A stretch of DNA of 5,252 nt from Methanobacterium sp. (GTDB lineage: Archaea > Methanobacteriota > Methanobacteria > Methanobacteriales > Methanobacteriaceae): positions 1 through 5,252 of the forward strand of contig JAJRAE010000179.1 in NCBI GenBank assembly GCA_028682985.1, given 5' to 3'. Below, one piece after another: positions 1-5,252 of the stretch; positions within the stretch are counted from its first letter, which is position 1; every line of letters starts with the position of its first letter. The translations under genes and the position numbers were made by a program. The notes below the pieces were generated by a model. That model saw nothing but the letters and a program-made list of their open reading frames with translations, made no database searches and was not told the DNA's origin.

Positions 1-250
1 CACCGTTGCATACAACTATAAATCTTTCATTTAACATGGGCTGCGAAACCTCAGAACCCACAATGGAAAGCAGGTTGTGTCCCAGACCAAAACTTCCTTC
101 TGGTATCTGTATTTTATCAACATCACCGTAGGAAACTTCACCATCAACATAAACACCACATCCATCCGGACCCCGGTGTTTCAATGTCTTTAACATTATA
201 TTTAGATTTTCGGAGACTTCTGTAGCCTGTATTCCGCAGATAGCACACAT
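1..250 (-). CDS. asnB: Asparagine synthetase-type class II glutamine amidotransferase, N-terminal part
   Basis: This is the first 83 codons of an enzyme that releases ammonia from glutamine and, if the missing part is the usual synthetase domain, would use it with ATP to amidate aspartate. The start is ATG at 248-250, followed directly by Cys2, the nucleophile exposed when Met is removed in this Ntn-hydrolase family. HRGPDG (residues 25-30), GHNLLSIVG (57-65) and a QPM motif (70-72) followed by a hydrophobic strand ending in CNG (81-83) match the conserved blocks of the AsnB glutaminase domain in order. The start reads MCAICGI, so it carries an extra Cys5. In E. coli AsnB the block reads HERLSIVD and its Arg binds glutamine; here that place appears to be Leu. 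An AGGG at 259-262 is a weak ribosome binding site. The C-terminal synthetase domain lies beyond the left edge, so another class II amidotransferase of this family cannot be excluded. Confidence 0.85.
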   Translation of the reverse strand, partial: MCAICGIQATEVSENLNIMLKTLKHRGPDGCGVYVDGEVSYGDVDKIQIPEGSFGLGHNLLSIVGSEVSQPMLNERFIVVCNG

Positions 251-300
251 AAATATAACCCTGTAAATTAAACAAAAATCTAATAATTCAGTAAAGTAAA

Positions 301-310
301 ATTTATATTT
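301..310 (-). promoter_or_regulatory. Putative TATA box of the asparagine synthetase-type gene
   Basis: The minus strand reads AAATATAAAT, preceded by an A/T-rich stretch that could serve as a weak BRE. A start of transcription about 25 bases downstream would fall near 280 and leave a leader of about 30 bases before the ATG at 250. This rests on sequence resemblance only. Confidence 0.4.
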
Positions 311-350
311 TTAATTAAAATGAGGAAATTCTAGATGTTATATTTTGTTA

Positions 351-370
351 AAAGAAAAAAAAATAAAAAT
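351..370 (-). terminator. T-tract terminator of the histone gene
   Basis: Starting 7 bases after the histone stop codon, the minus strand runs through ATTTTTATTTTTTTTTCTTT with no preceding hairpin. Long oligo-T runs like this are the usual intrinsic termination signal in archaea. It separates the histone transcript from the asparagine synthetase-type gene. Confidence 0.7.
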
Positions 371-377
371 ATGGAAA

Positions 378-587
378 TTATTTCATATCTTTTACTGCCA
401 TTTCAATGTCAGATGCTTTAACTGTTTTTCTTCCTGCGTGTTTTGCAAGTTTAACAGCCTGCATGGATACATCTTCAGCCCATTGTTCTAATGCTTTGTC
501 CAATGCTTCTTCAGCATCCATACTTACTCTCTGTGCACCTGCATTTTTTATTAATCTCCCTACGGGAGCCATTGGTAATTCACCCAT
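378..587 (-). CDS. Archaeal histone (HMf family)
   Basis: A 69-residue histone-fold protein, the same length as HMfB, that dimerises and wraps DNA. The N-terminal ELPMAPVGRLIKNAGAQRV stretch matches helix 1 and its Arg DNA contacts (R11, R20), and HAGRKTVKASDIEMAV (residues 50-65) matches loop 2 and helix 3, including the His50 and Asp60 that make the dimer-dimer interface in HMfB. The reading frame extends to a GTG at 594-596, but that GTG lies inside the ribosome binding site, so the ATG at 585-587 is the start. Compared with HMfB (from memory), the middle helix is unusually acidic: the equivalents of Arg25 and Arg37 are Glu26 and Glu38, and Lys/Arg balances Asp/Glu (11 each) where HMfB is basic. 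The equivalents of Asp14, Glu34 and Glu58, suggested to act in stacking of HMfB tetramers, are Asn, Gln and Ser. It may be a variant paralogue rather than the main chromosomal histone. It appears to be monocistronic. Confidence 0.95.
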   Translation of the reverse strand: MGELPMAPVGRLIKNAGAQRVSMDAEEALDKALEQWAEDVSMQAVKLAKHAGRKTVKASDIEMAVKDMK

Positions 588-591
588 ATTA

Positions 592-599
592 ATCACCTA
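592..599 (-). promoter_or_regulatory. Ribosome binding site that fixes the histone start
   Basis: The minus strand reads TAGGTGAT and then four bases to ATG. GGTGAT pairs with the 3' end of archaeal 16S rRNA. The GTG that would add three residues (MIN) is part of this site and so is not a plausible start. Confidence 0.8.
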
Positions 600-650
600 G
601 TTATAATTTAATACCCTATTATATTTAAATATACTGTTTATTATGAGTTT

Positions 651-660
651 ATTTATAAAA
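651..660 (-). promoter_or_regulatory. Putative TATA box of the histone gene
   Basis: The minus strand reads TTTTATAAAT, close to the archaeal TTTATATA consensus. It predicts transcription from about 630 with a leader near 40 bases. A second AT-rich candidate at about 617-635 would leave almost no leader. The rest of the 588-808 gap is AT-rich, with a TATATATATA run at 691-700, and shows no gene. Confidence 0.4.
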
Positions 661-808
661 TTAGACTGCAAATATTTACAAAAATTTGAGTATATATATA
701 GAAATTGTAGTTATACAGATTTAAAATTTAACCAACTTACAAAAACCTGAAAATAGAATTTATAAATAGGATATGATATAACTGGATTAAAATAGTTTTT
801 ATCCCATT

Positions 809-1189
809 TTATGGTGTATCTACATTTGAACCCATGCAGGCATTACAGTTAATGGGTATATTATCTTTATCTTTATGGATCTGGCAAATAACTTCCTCTG
901 CCTTTATTTTCTTACATATTTCACACATCTTGGGTATGATATCCATTTGGGAGGCTTTTCCTTCCACCAGATCTTTGGCAAAGTCCTTAATCATATTCTG
1001 CACTTCTGGCTCAAATTTTATTCCATGTCCCCTTTTATCACTTATATATTGGGAAACTGCGGGTTGGGTGATATCCAGAACTTCAGATATCTGTTTTTGC
1101 TTCATGCCCAAGTTAAGCAGTTCTTTAGCTAATTCGGATCTTATGGTTGGGATTACATACCATACAACTATTTCACAGGGAGGTCGCAC
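809..1189 (-). CDS. XRE-type HTH transcriptional regulator with cysteine-rich C-terminal tail
   Basis: A 126-residue DNA-binding protein that resembles the archaeal COG2522 regulators. The N-terminal PPCEIVVWYVIPTIRSELAKE (residues 3-23) is the typical opening of that group, and QKQISEVLDITQPAVSQYIS (31-50) is a clear helix-turn-helix followed by the DKRG turn. The C-terminal part carries C89-x2-C92, C102, H105 and C115-x2-C118, a layout that could bind zinc or an Fe-S cluster; the ligand is not known. The start is GTG at 1187-1189, because an in-frame TAG lies two codons upstream and the family begins at this point. The upstream GGT (1197-1195 on the minus strand) gives only a weak ribosome binding site. 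The gene lies 108 bases downstream of cysE on the same strand, with a TATA-like site in the gap, so it may be read both alone and with the cysteine genes. Its target and effector are not known. Confidence 0.88.
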   Translation of the reverse strand: MRPPCEIVVWYVIPTIRSELAKELLNLGMKQKQISEVLDITQPAVSQYISDKRGHGIKFEPEVQNMIKDFAKDLVEGKASQMDIIPKMCEICKKIKAEEVICQIHKDKDNIPINCNACMGSNVDTP

Positions 1190-1230
1190 TTTCTACCACA
1201 TCTTTAAATTTTCATAATTTTATTTTCTTT

Positions 1231-1240
1231 ATTATATTTA
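1231..1240 (-). promoter_or_regulatory. Putative TATA box of the HTH regulator gene
   Basis: The minus strand reads TAAATATAAT. Transcription about 25 bases downstream, near 1210, would leave a leader of about 20 bases before the GTG start. Only a short T5 run follows the cysE stop, at about 1255-1265, so read-through from cysE also looks possible. Confidence 0.4.
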
Positions 1241-1297
1241 CTCATTATTTTAATCTATAAAAAGATAATTACTCTTTATTTCAATTTATTATATGTT

Positions 1298-2011
1298 TTA
1301 TATTCCTGCTCCTTCAGCGAATATTTCTTCCATCTCTGATTTTCTGGTCATAAGACCGTTCATTTTAAGAATATCAGCTGATAAACCCAGTTCTTGTATC
1401 TGTTTTTCCATCTCATCCTGCCTATCCAGAAGCAGTCTTATGGCTTCAGCCACCGGGTCGGGAAGATTACCATGATCTAAGTCAATGGCGCATTTACGCA
1501 CTTCCTGGACCACCCTTCCCGGTATTCCCACTACTGTGGAGCCATCTGGTACTGATTTTAAAACCACTGATCCGGCACCTACTTTGGAGCAGTTTCCTAT
1601 TTCTATATTGCCTATTATTTTAGCTCCTGAGCCAATTACCACCCCATTACCAATGGTGGGGTGTCTTTTCACTTTTTCGAGGCTTGTACCGCCCAGTACC
1701 ACTCCCTGGTAGATGAGAACATCCTCTCCCACTTCTGCTGTCTCACCGATCACTACGCCCATTCCATGGTCAATGAAAACTCTTTTTCCCAGGGTGGCTC
1801 CGGGGTGTATTTCTATCCCGGTGAGCAGGCGTCCCAAGCTGGAGAAGAATCTCCCGGTGAAGAGGTGGTTACGGTTCCAGAACCAGTTAGCTAGTCGATG
1901 GAACCAGACAGCATGTAATCCAGGGTAAAGGAAGAATATTTCTAGTGAGCTTTTTGCAGCGGGATCTCTGGCCTTAACTGTTTGTATATCTTCTTTTAAC
2001 CTTTCAAACAT
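1298..2011 (-). CDS. cysE: Serine O-acetyltransferase (CysE)
   Basis: Cytoplasmic enzyme that acetylates L-serine with acetyl-CoA to give O-acetylserine, the substrate of the adjacent CysK. The 237-residue product opens with MFERLKEDIQTVKARDPAA, typical of the short bacterial form. It then runs into the left-handed beta helix made of hexapeptide repeats from about residue 66 (EIHPGATLG, IGETAEVGEDV, IGNGVVIGSGAKIIGNIEIG). The catalytic pair Asp81-His82 (IDHGMG) and His117 (KRHP) are present. The C-terminal region is charged, probably helical, and ends in EGAGI. That terminal Gly-Ile resembles the tail by which E. coli CysE inserts into the CysK active site. The frame is open up to 2077, but ATG at 2009-2011 is chosen because a GGAG lies eight bases upstream and the family starts there. 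GC content is clearly above its neighbours (about 50% in two 60-base lines counted). It is 82 bases downstream of cysK and probably co-transcribed with it. Confidence 0.95.
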   Translation of the reverse strand: MFERLKEDIQTVKARDPAAKSSLEIFFLYPGLHAVWFHRLANWFWNRNHLFTGRFFSSLGRLLTGIEIHPGATLGKRVFIDHGMGVVIGETAEVGEDVLIYQGVVLGGTSLEKVKRHPTIGNGVVIGSGAKIIGNIEIGNCSKVGAGSVVLKSVPDGSTVVGIPGRVVQEVRKCAIDLDHGNLPDPVAEAIRLLLDRQDEMEKQIQELGLSADILKMNGLMTRKSEMEEIFAEGAGI

Positions 2012-2018
2012 GTTTAAT

Positions 2019-2022
2019 CTCC
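2019..2022 (-). promoter_or_regulatory. Ribosome binding site that fixes the cysE start
   Basis: The minus strand reads CGGAGATTAAAC and then ATG. GGAG plus eight bases is the same spacing as at cysK, and it rules out the upstream ATGs at about 2072-2077, which would add 22 residues that do not fit the family. Confidence 0.75.
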
Positions 2023-2093
2023 GTTTAAATATTTTTTTGCCTTTATAACGAATATTTTTTTCTGCATTATGCATCAAAAATATTTAATTCTAT

Positions 2094-3080
<987 letters not shown>

Positions 3081-3119
3081 ATTTTTCTCTCCTTCATATT
3101 TATTTACTAAACTATTATT

Positions 3120-3135
3120 TATAACTATAGTTATA
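3120..3135. promoter_or_regulatory. Operator dyad 1 upstream of cysK
   Basis: TATAACTATAGTTATA is a perfect 16-bp palindrome centred between 3127 and 3128. Its half-sites TATAAC/GTTATA with a 4-base spacer are the same as in the second dyad, which it overlaps by three bases. It lies 40 bases upstream of the cysK start, where a bound repressor would block transcription. The protein that binds it is not known. Confidence 0.6.
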
Positions 3136-3139
3136 TAAC
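3130..3139 (-). promoter_or_regulatory. Putative TATA box of cysK, inside the dyad overlap
   Basis: GTTATATAAC contains TATATA and is itself palindromic, formed where the right half of dyad 1 meets the left half of dyad 2. Transcription would start near 3108 and leave a leader of about 28 bases with the AAGGAG site. An alternative box is CTTTATAACC at about 3160-3169 on the minus strand. Confidence 0.45.
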
Positions 3140-3150
3140 AATTGTTATAT
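3133..3150. promoter_or_regulatory. Operator dyad 2 upstream of cysK
   Basis: ATATAACAATTGTTATAT is a perfect 18-bp palindrome centred between 3141 and 3142, exactly 14 bp from the centre of dyad 1. It has the same TATAAC-N4-GTTATA arrangement with a different spacer (AATT instead of TATA). A lone half-site GTTATA follows at 3161-3166. Two equal dyads at a fixed offset suggest cooperative binding of dimers. Confidence 0.6.
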
Positions 3151-3222
3151 TTTGTGATTGGTTATAAAGTTTACGATTTTAAATAGAGCTTTAATTATTT
3201 CCTTAGTATTATTATGTAAAGT

Positions 3223-3240
3223 ATAAAATAAAAATTTTAA
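3223..3240 (-). terminator. T-tract terminator of the cyclase-family gene
   Basis: Downstream of the cyclase stop codon the minus strand reads TTAAAATTTTTATTTTAT, a T-rich run without a clear hairpin. It lies before the cysK promoter and suggests that cysK is not fed from the gene upstream. Confidence 0.5.
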
Positions 3241-3266
3241 GGCGTATTTTTAATAAAATAATATCG

Positions 3267-3944
3267 TTAATCAATTATTTCAGCAAGAACAGTGCAAGGA
3301 GCGCTGTCCACATCAATTATCTGCCAGGGGATGATTATGACTTTATTAAGTCGATCATTTTTAATATGGGCTAATTTCATATCCTCAAGAAGAAGCAAAG
3401 GTTCTCCAAAATTATTATTTGCCTTAAATGCATTAATATGTGCTTCTCTTCCAATTTCAGGATATTTAGAACTGGATATTGAAATAATATCCACACCCAA
3501 ACAGCGGATTTTAGGATAACACCTTCTGATATAATCCACAACTTCAGATGAAACACTTGGGTTCTTATTTATATATTCATCAGAATTATCATAACGGAAG
3601 CTTTCAAATCCTGTTTTAATAAATAAAGCATCAATATTATCCAGATCGAACTTCTGGATATCATCTAATAATACCAGTTCTTCTTTACCTTTAGGCACAT
3701 CTATAATTTTAGGATTTAGGAAAACTAGTTCTTCCATTTTATAATCTGATATTTTCTTTCCATCTTCCAGGAAATGGGCTGGAGCATCCACATGGGTACA
3801 TGAGTGGTTTTCAATGTTAAGAATGAAGCTGTTGTACCCATCTCCTCTAGATATAAAGGTTTTCTGCTTTATTTCAGGAGGCTTTAAAGCAGGATGAACT
3901 GGAGAATGATGGTAGATATCATGGGAGAGTGTAATTATGTGCAT
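3267..3944 (-). CDS. Cyclase / kynurenine formamidase-family metal-dependent hydrolase
   Basis: A 225-residue member of the cyclase family (PF04199), whose known members hydrolyse N-formylkynurenine, isatin and related amides at a metal centre. The defining block is HSCTHVDAPAHF at residues 47-58, with metal ligands His47, His51 and Asp53 and catalytic-site His57. The later GVDIISISS (150-158), the REAH His169, Glu187 and the closing DSAPCTVLAEI (213-223) follow the family order, so it looks intact and active. The usual motif has Gly where Cys49 stands here. The ATG at 3942-3944 follows only a weak AGCGAT ribosome binding site. The gene has its own TATA box and terminator. It is AT-rich: two 60-base lines counted give about 30% GC against about 50% in cysE. 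No tryptophan-degradation genes are visible, so the substrate is unknown. Confidence 0.88.
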   Translation of the reverse strand: MHIITLSHDIYHHSPVHPALKPPEIKQKTFISRGDGYNSFILNIENHSCTHVDAPAHFLEDGKKISDYKMEELVFLNPKIIDVPKGKEELVLLDDIQKFDLDNIDALFIKTGFESFRYDNSDEYINKNPSVSSEVVDYIRRCYPKIRCLGVDIISISSSKYPEIGREAHINAFKANNNFGEPLLLLEDMKLAHIKNDRLNKVIIIPWQIIDVDSAPCTVLAEIID

Positions 3945-3980
3945 GTTATCGCTGATTCAATATTATCCTATAGTCATAAC

Positions 3981-3994
3981 TCAAATATATTAAA
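3981..3994 (-). promoter_or_regulatory. Putative TATA box of the cyclase-family gene
   Basis: The minus strand reads TTTAATATATTTGA. Transcription about 25 bases downstream, near 3963, would give a leader of about 18 bases. The box begins three bases after the stop codon of the NifX-like gene, so the 52-base gap holds little else. Confidence 0.5.
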
Positions 3995-3996
3995 GC

Positions 3997-4335
3997 TTAT
4001 TTACTCGTATTCATTGAAGCCAACTTTTTTAATGCCTCATCTATAAAAGTAGGGGCTATGTAGGGTTCGATATTATTTTTAAGTAAAATATCAACGGCAC
4101 CAGGTCCTATCTGACTGGCTATTACTATTTTACAATCCGATATAAGTTGGATGCTTCTGCTCATGGCATCTTCGGTATGTCCCTCCACATCACAGGCGGG
4201 GACATTCTCTCTAAGCTCAATGAATTTATATTCCCCTGCATCATCTATTTCAAATATCAGGAATTGCTGGGCCATTCCAAAATGCTGGTTAACGAATTTT
4301 CCATCACTGCTGGCAACTGCTACTTTGTAAGACAT
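3997..4335 (-). CDS. NifX/NifB-type dinitrogenase iron-molybdenum cofactor family protein
   Basis: A 112-residue single-domain protein of the PF02579 family (NifX, NafY, C-terminus of NifB), with a ribonuclease-H-like fold known from methanogen MTH1175. Nitrogenase members carry iron-sulfur cofactor precursors; the role of the stand-alone methanogen copies is not settled. KVAVASSDGKFVNQHFG (residues 4-20) is the family opening with His18. NVPACDVEGH (44-53) supplies Cys48 and His53, and ASQIGPGAVDILLKNNIEPY (73-92) is the conserved later block. The frame opens at 4359, but ATG at 4333-4335 is preferred because GGAG lies seven bases upstream and MSYKVAVAS is where the family begins. No nif genes are seen nearby, so a nitrogenase function is not implied. 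It lies 95 bases downstream of the flavin protein gene, behind a T-tract, so the two are probably separate transcripts. Confidence 0.88.
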   Translation of the reverse strand: MSYKVAVASSDGKFVNQHFGMAQQFLIFEIDDAGEYKFIELRENVPACDVEGHTEDAMSRSIQLISDCKIVIASQIGPGAVDILLKNNIEPYIAPTFIDEALKKLASMNTSK

Positions 4336-4342
4336 TAAAATT

Positions 4343-4346
4343 CTCC
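4343..4346 (-). promoter_or_regulatory. Ribosome binding site that fixes the NifX-like start
   Basis: The minus strand reads CGGAGAATTTTA before ATG. It selects the start at 4335 over the ATG at 4359, which would add eight residues with no family match. Confidence 0.75.
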
Positions 4347-4379
4347 GATAAATTTGCAATTTATTTAGATTTTAAATTA

Positions 4380-4396
4380 TTAAAAATAAAAAATAG
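4380..4396 (-). terminator. T-tract terminator of the flavin-binding protein gene
   Basis: The minus strand reads CTATTTTTTATTTTTAA about 35 bases past the stop codon. It is a typical archaeal oligo-T terminator. The AT-rich bases just after it (about 4357-4378) must also hold the promoter of the NifX-like gene, but no single TATA box stands out. Confidence 0.6.
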
Positions 4397-4430
4397 GGAA
4401 ATATGTTATTCAATTATTTCCATCAGCTTT

Positions 4431-4826
4431 TTAATCAACCAAATTCCCTGCATCAGGACCGGGCTGTACAGAGTATATCTCTTTTACTTTAAATATTATG
4501 GCTGCTTTGGGGGAGAGTTTGCTCATGACACTGGTTGCCCAATCCACTGCATCATCAAAGAATTCTCCGGATGTATAAATTTCCACGGTTCCTTTAAACT
4601 GGTAGGGGCATTTAGAAGCATCTCGAACTACCAGTGAGGCATGCGGGTTTTTATTCAGGTTTTCTCGGGTTTTCTTCATGTAGTTATCCACAAGGAGTAT
4701 TGTTTCTGAGTCTATTGGCCTGGCAAATCCAATAGGAACCACGTTAGGTATGTCATCAGCGCAGGTGGATAAGAAAACTACATTATCCTTCTCTATGGCA
4801 TCCATCATATCTTCATTCATCACCAT
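4431..4826 (-). CDS. Pyridoxamine 5'-phosphate oxidase-like flavin split-barrel protein
   Basis: A 131-residue protein of the PPOX-like FMN-binding split-barrel family, which forms dimers and binds a flavin or related cofactor (FMN, F420 or heme in different members). VVFLSTCADDIPNVVPIGFARP (residues 16-37) gives the first barrel strands. ILLVDNYMKKTRENLNKNPHASLVVRD (43-69) is the phosphate-binding block with KKTREN, and YQFKGTVEIYTSGEFFDDAV (75-94) is the following strand pair typical of the small archaeal members. The length is normal for this group and much shorter than true PdxH, so vitamin B6 synthesis should not be assumed. ATG at 4824-4826 is preferred to the ATG two codons later because GGTGAT ends three bases upstream, the spacing equivalent to the GGAG plus eight seen at cysK and cysE. 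The substrate is unknown. It faces the membrane-protein gene across a 220-base divergent region. Confidence 0.85.
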   Translation of the reverse strand: MVMNEDMMDAIEKDNVVFLSTCADDIPNVVPIGFARPIDSETILLVDNYMKKTRENLNKNPHASLVVRDASKCPYQFKGTVEIYTSGEFFDDAVDWATSVMSKLSPKAAIIFKVKEIYSVQPGPDAGNLVD

Positions 4827-4829
4827 AAA

Positions 4830-4835
4830 ATCACC
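4830..4835 (-). promoter_or_regulatory. Ribosome binding site of the flavin-binding protein gene
   Basis: The minus strand reads GGTGAT, TTT, ATG. It favours the ATG at 4826 over the one at 4820, for which the spacing would be nine bases. Confidence 0.65.
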
Positions 4836-4895
4836 ACATATTTTATTAATAATTTATAACCCATAAGGTTTATGTTCAAAGAAATGGTATGCATT

Positions 4896-4907
4896 AATTA
4901 TATTTGT
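4896..4907 (-). promoter_or_regulatory. Possible TATA box of the flavin-binding protein gene
   Basis: The minus strand reads ACAAATATAATT, which predicts transcription near 4877 with a leader of about 50 bases. A closer candidate, GTTATAAATT at 4851-4860, would start transcription inside the ribosome binding site and is less likely. Confidence 0.3.
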
Positions 4908-5046
4908 AAATAATAGTAGATTAGAAAGTGTCTATTTATTTAAAAAATTTCCATTTAACCATTTTATCGAAAATTTATTATCTGATTAAGGGACATAAAC
5001 AAATGAAATAGATCCGTTTTTTTAAACACAAATGGACTAAAATAAA

Positions 5047-5252
5047 ATGAAACTGGATAAAATACACAACAAATATTTGAAAATTGATAATCTAAGATCC
5101 TTAATCATATTCGTAATATGCATGGGTATTCTTATAGGAATACCATTATACTGGTCTGTTTTAGTTCCTCCTGCTTTAGAATCACAGAAAATCGATCAAA
5201 GCCCTTACACTATAACCGGATATTTTGCTCCAGGAGGATACTTTAAACTGGA
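5047..5252 (+). CDS. N-terminally membrane-anchored protein of unknown function, 5' part
   Basis: Only the first 68 codons are in the window, and I do not recognise the protein. A basic N-terminus (MKLDKIHNKYLKIDNLR) is followed by one hydrophobic segment at residues 18-40 (LIIFVICMGILIGIPLYWSV in its core). Then comes a stretch with PPALESQKIDQSPYTITGYF that would lie outside the membrane if the positive-inside rule holds. The layout faintly recalls DUF3068/PorA-like proteins, but this is a guess. An in-frame TAA at 5038-5040 forces the start to be ATG at 5047-5049. No good ribosome binding site is seen; the best is GGA ten bases upstream. A TATA-like AAATTTATTATC at about 4973-4984 could serve as promoter. 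The 4827-5046 gap it shares with the divergent flavin gene shows no further gene. Confidence 0.65.
   Translation, partial: MKLDKIHNKYLKIDNLRSLIIFVICMGILIGIPLYWSVLVPPALESQKIDQSPYTITGYFAPGGYFKL

Noticed and set aside
588..596. GTG start that would lengthen the histone by three residues
   Set aside because: The GTG is part of the TAGGTGAT ribosome binding site, and HMf histones begin at the MxELP position.
691..700. TATATATATA run in the gap upstream of the histone
   Set aside because: Too far from the histone start (about 100 bases) for the core promoter and may be simple AT-rich sequence.
834..1217. Plus-strand open frame of 127 codons opposite the HTH regulator
   Set aside because: It is antisense to a clear helix-turn-helix protein, has no recognisable motif and no ribosome binding site, and reads as a shadow frame.
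2062..2073. TGCAT-T-ATGCA palindrome in the cysK-cysE gap
   Set aside because: Eleven bases, single copy, no link to a terminator or a known operator; too weak to report as a feature.
2012..2077. 22-residue N-terminal extension of CysE
   Set aside because: A GGAG site and the family start both point to the ATG at 2011; the extension is AT-rich leader DNA.
4857..4874. Small inverted repeats (AACC-CATAA-GGTT and CATAA-GGT-TTATG) upstream of the flavin-binding protein gene
   Set aside because: Stems of only four to five bases in AT-rich DNA are expected by chance, with no second copy seen.

Overview
The window looks like a piece of a methanogenic archaeon's chromosome, most likely Methanobacteriales and Methanobacterium-like. 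The reasons are an HMf-type archaeal histone, an archaeal XRE-type regulator of the COG2522 kind, a stand-alone NifX/MTH1175-like protein, AT-rich intergenic DNA with archaeal TATA boxes, T-tract terminators without hairpins, and ribosome binding sites that read GGAG or GGTGAT. The genus is an inference; no rRNA gene is present.

Eight of the nine genes lie on the minus strand, so the order of transcription runs from high to low coordinates. From the right edge: (1) a truncated plus-strand gene for an N-terminally membrane-anchored protein (5047 to the edge) faces away from (2) a small flavin-binding split-barrel protein (4431-4826). Then come (3) a NifX/NifB-type iron-molybdenum-cofactor-like protein (3997-4335) and (4) a metal-dependent cyclase/kynurenine-formamidase-family hydrolase (3267-3944), which appears to have its own promoter and terminator. 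Next is (5) cysK, O-acetylserine sulfhydrylase (2094-3080), followed 82 bases later by (6) cysE, serine O-acetyltransferase (1298-2011). These two make a complete serine-to-cysteine route. After them come (7) a small HTH regulator with a cysteine-rich tail (809-1189), (8) a histone (378-587), and (9) the N-terminal glutaminase domain of an asparagine-synthetase-type enzyme (runs off the left edge from 250).

The most interesting part is the cysteine unit. CysE and CysK are very bacteria-like, and CysE ends in Gly-Ile, the signature that in bacteria docks the acetyltransferase tail into the CysK active site. The cysK promoter carries two perfect dyads with identical half-sites, TATAAC-N4-GTTATA, offset by 14 bp. 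The likely TATA box sits in their overlap, as expected for a repressor operator. The regulator just downstream has a C89-C92-C102-C115-C118 pattern that could hold a metal or Fe-S cluster, which makes it a candidate, unproven, for reading that operator.

No RNA genes, mobile elements, CRISPR arrays or intergenic stretches over 300 bases were seen. The largest gaps (588-808, 3081-3266, 4827-5046) hold promoters, terminators and the operator, and no convincing extra genes.
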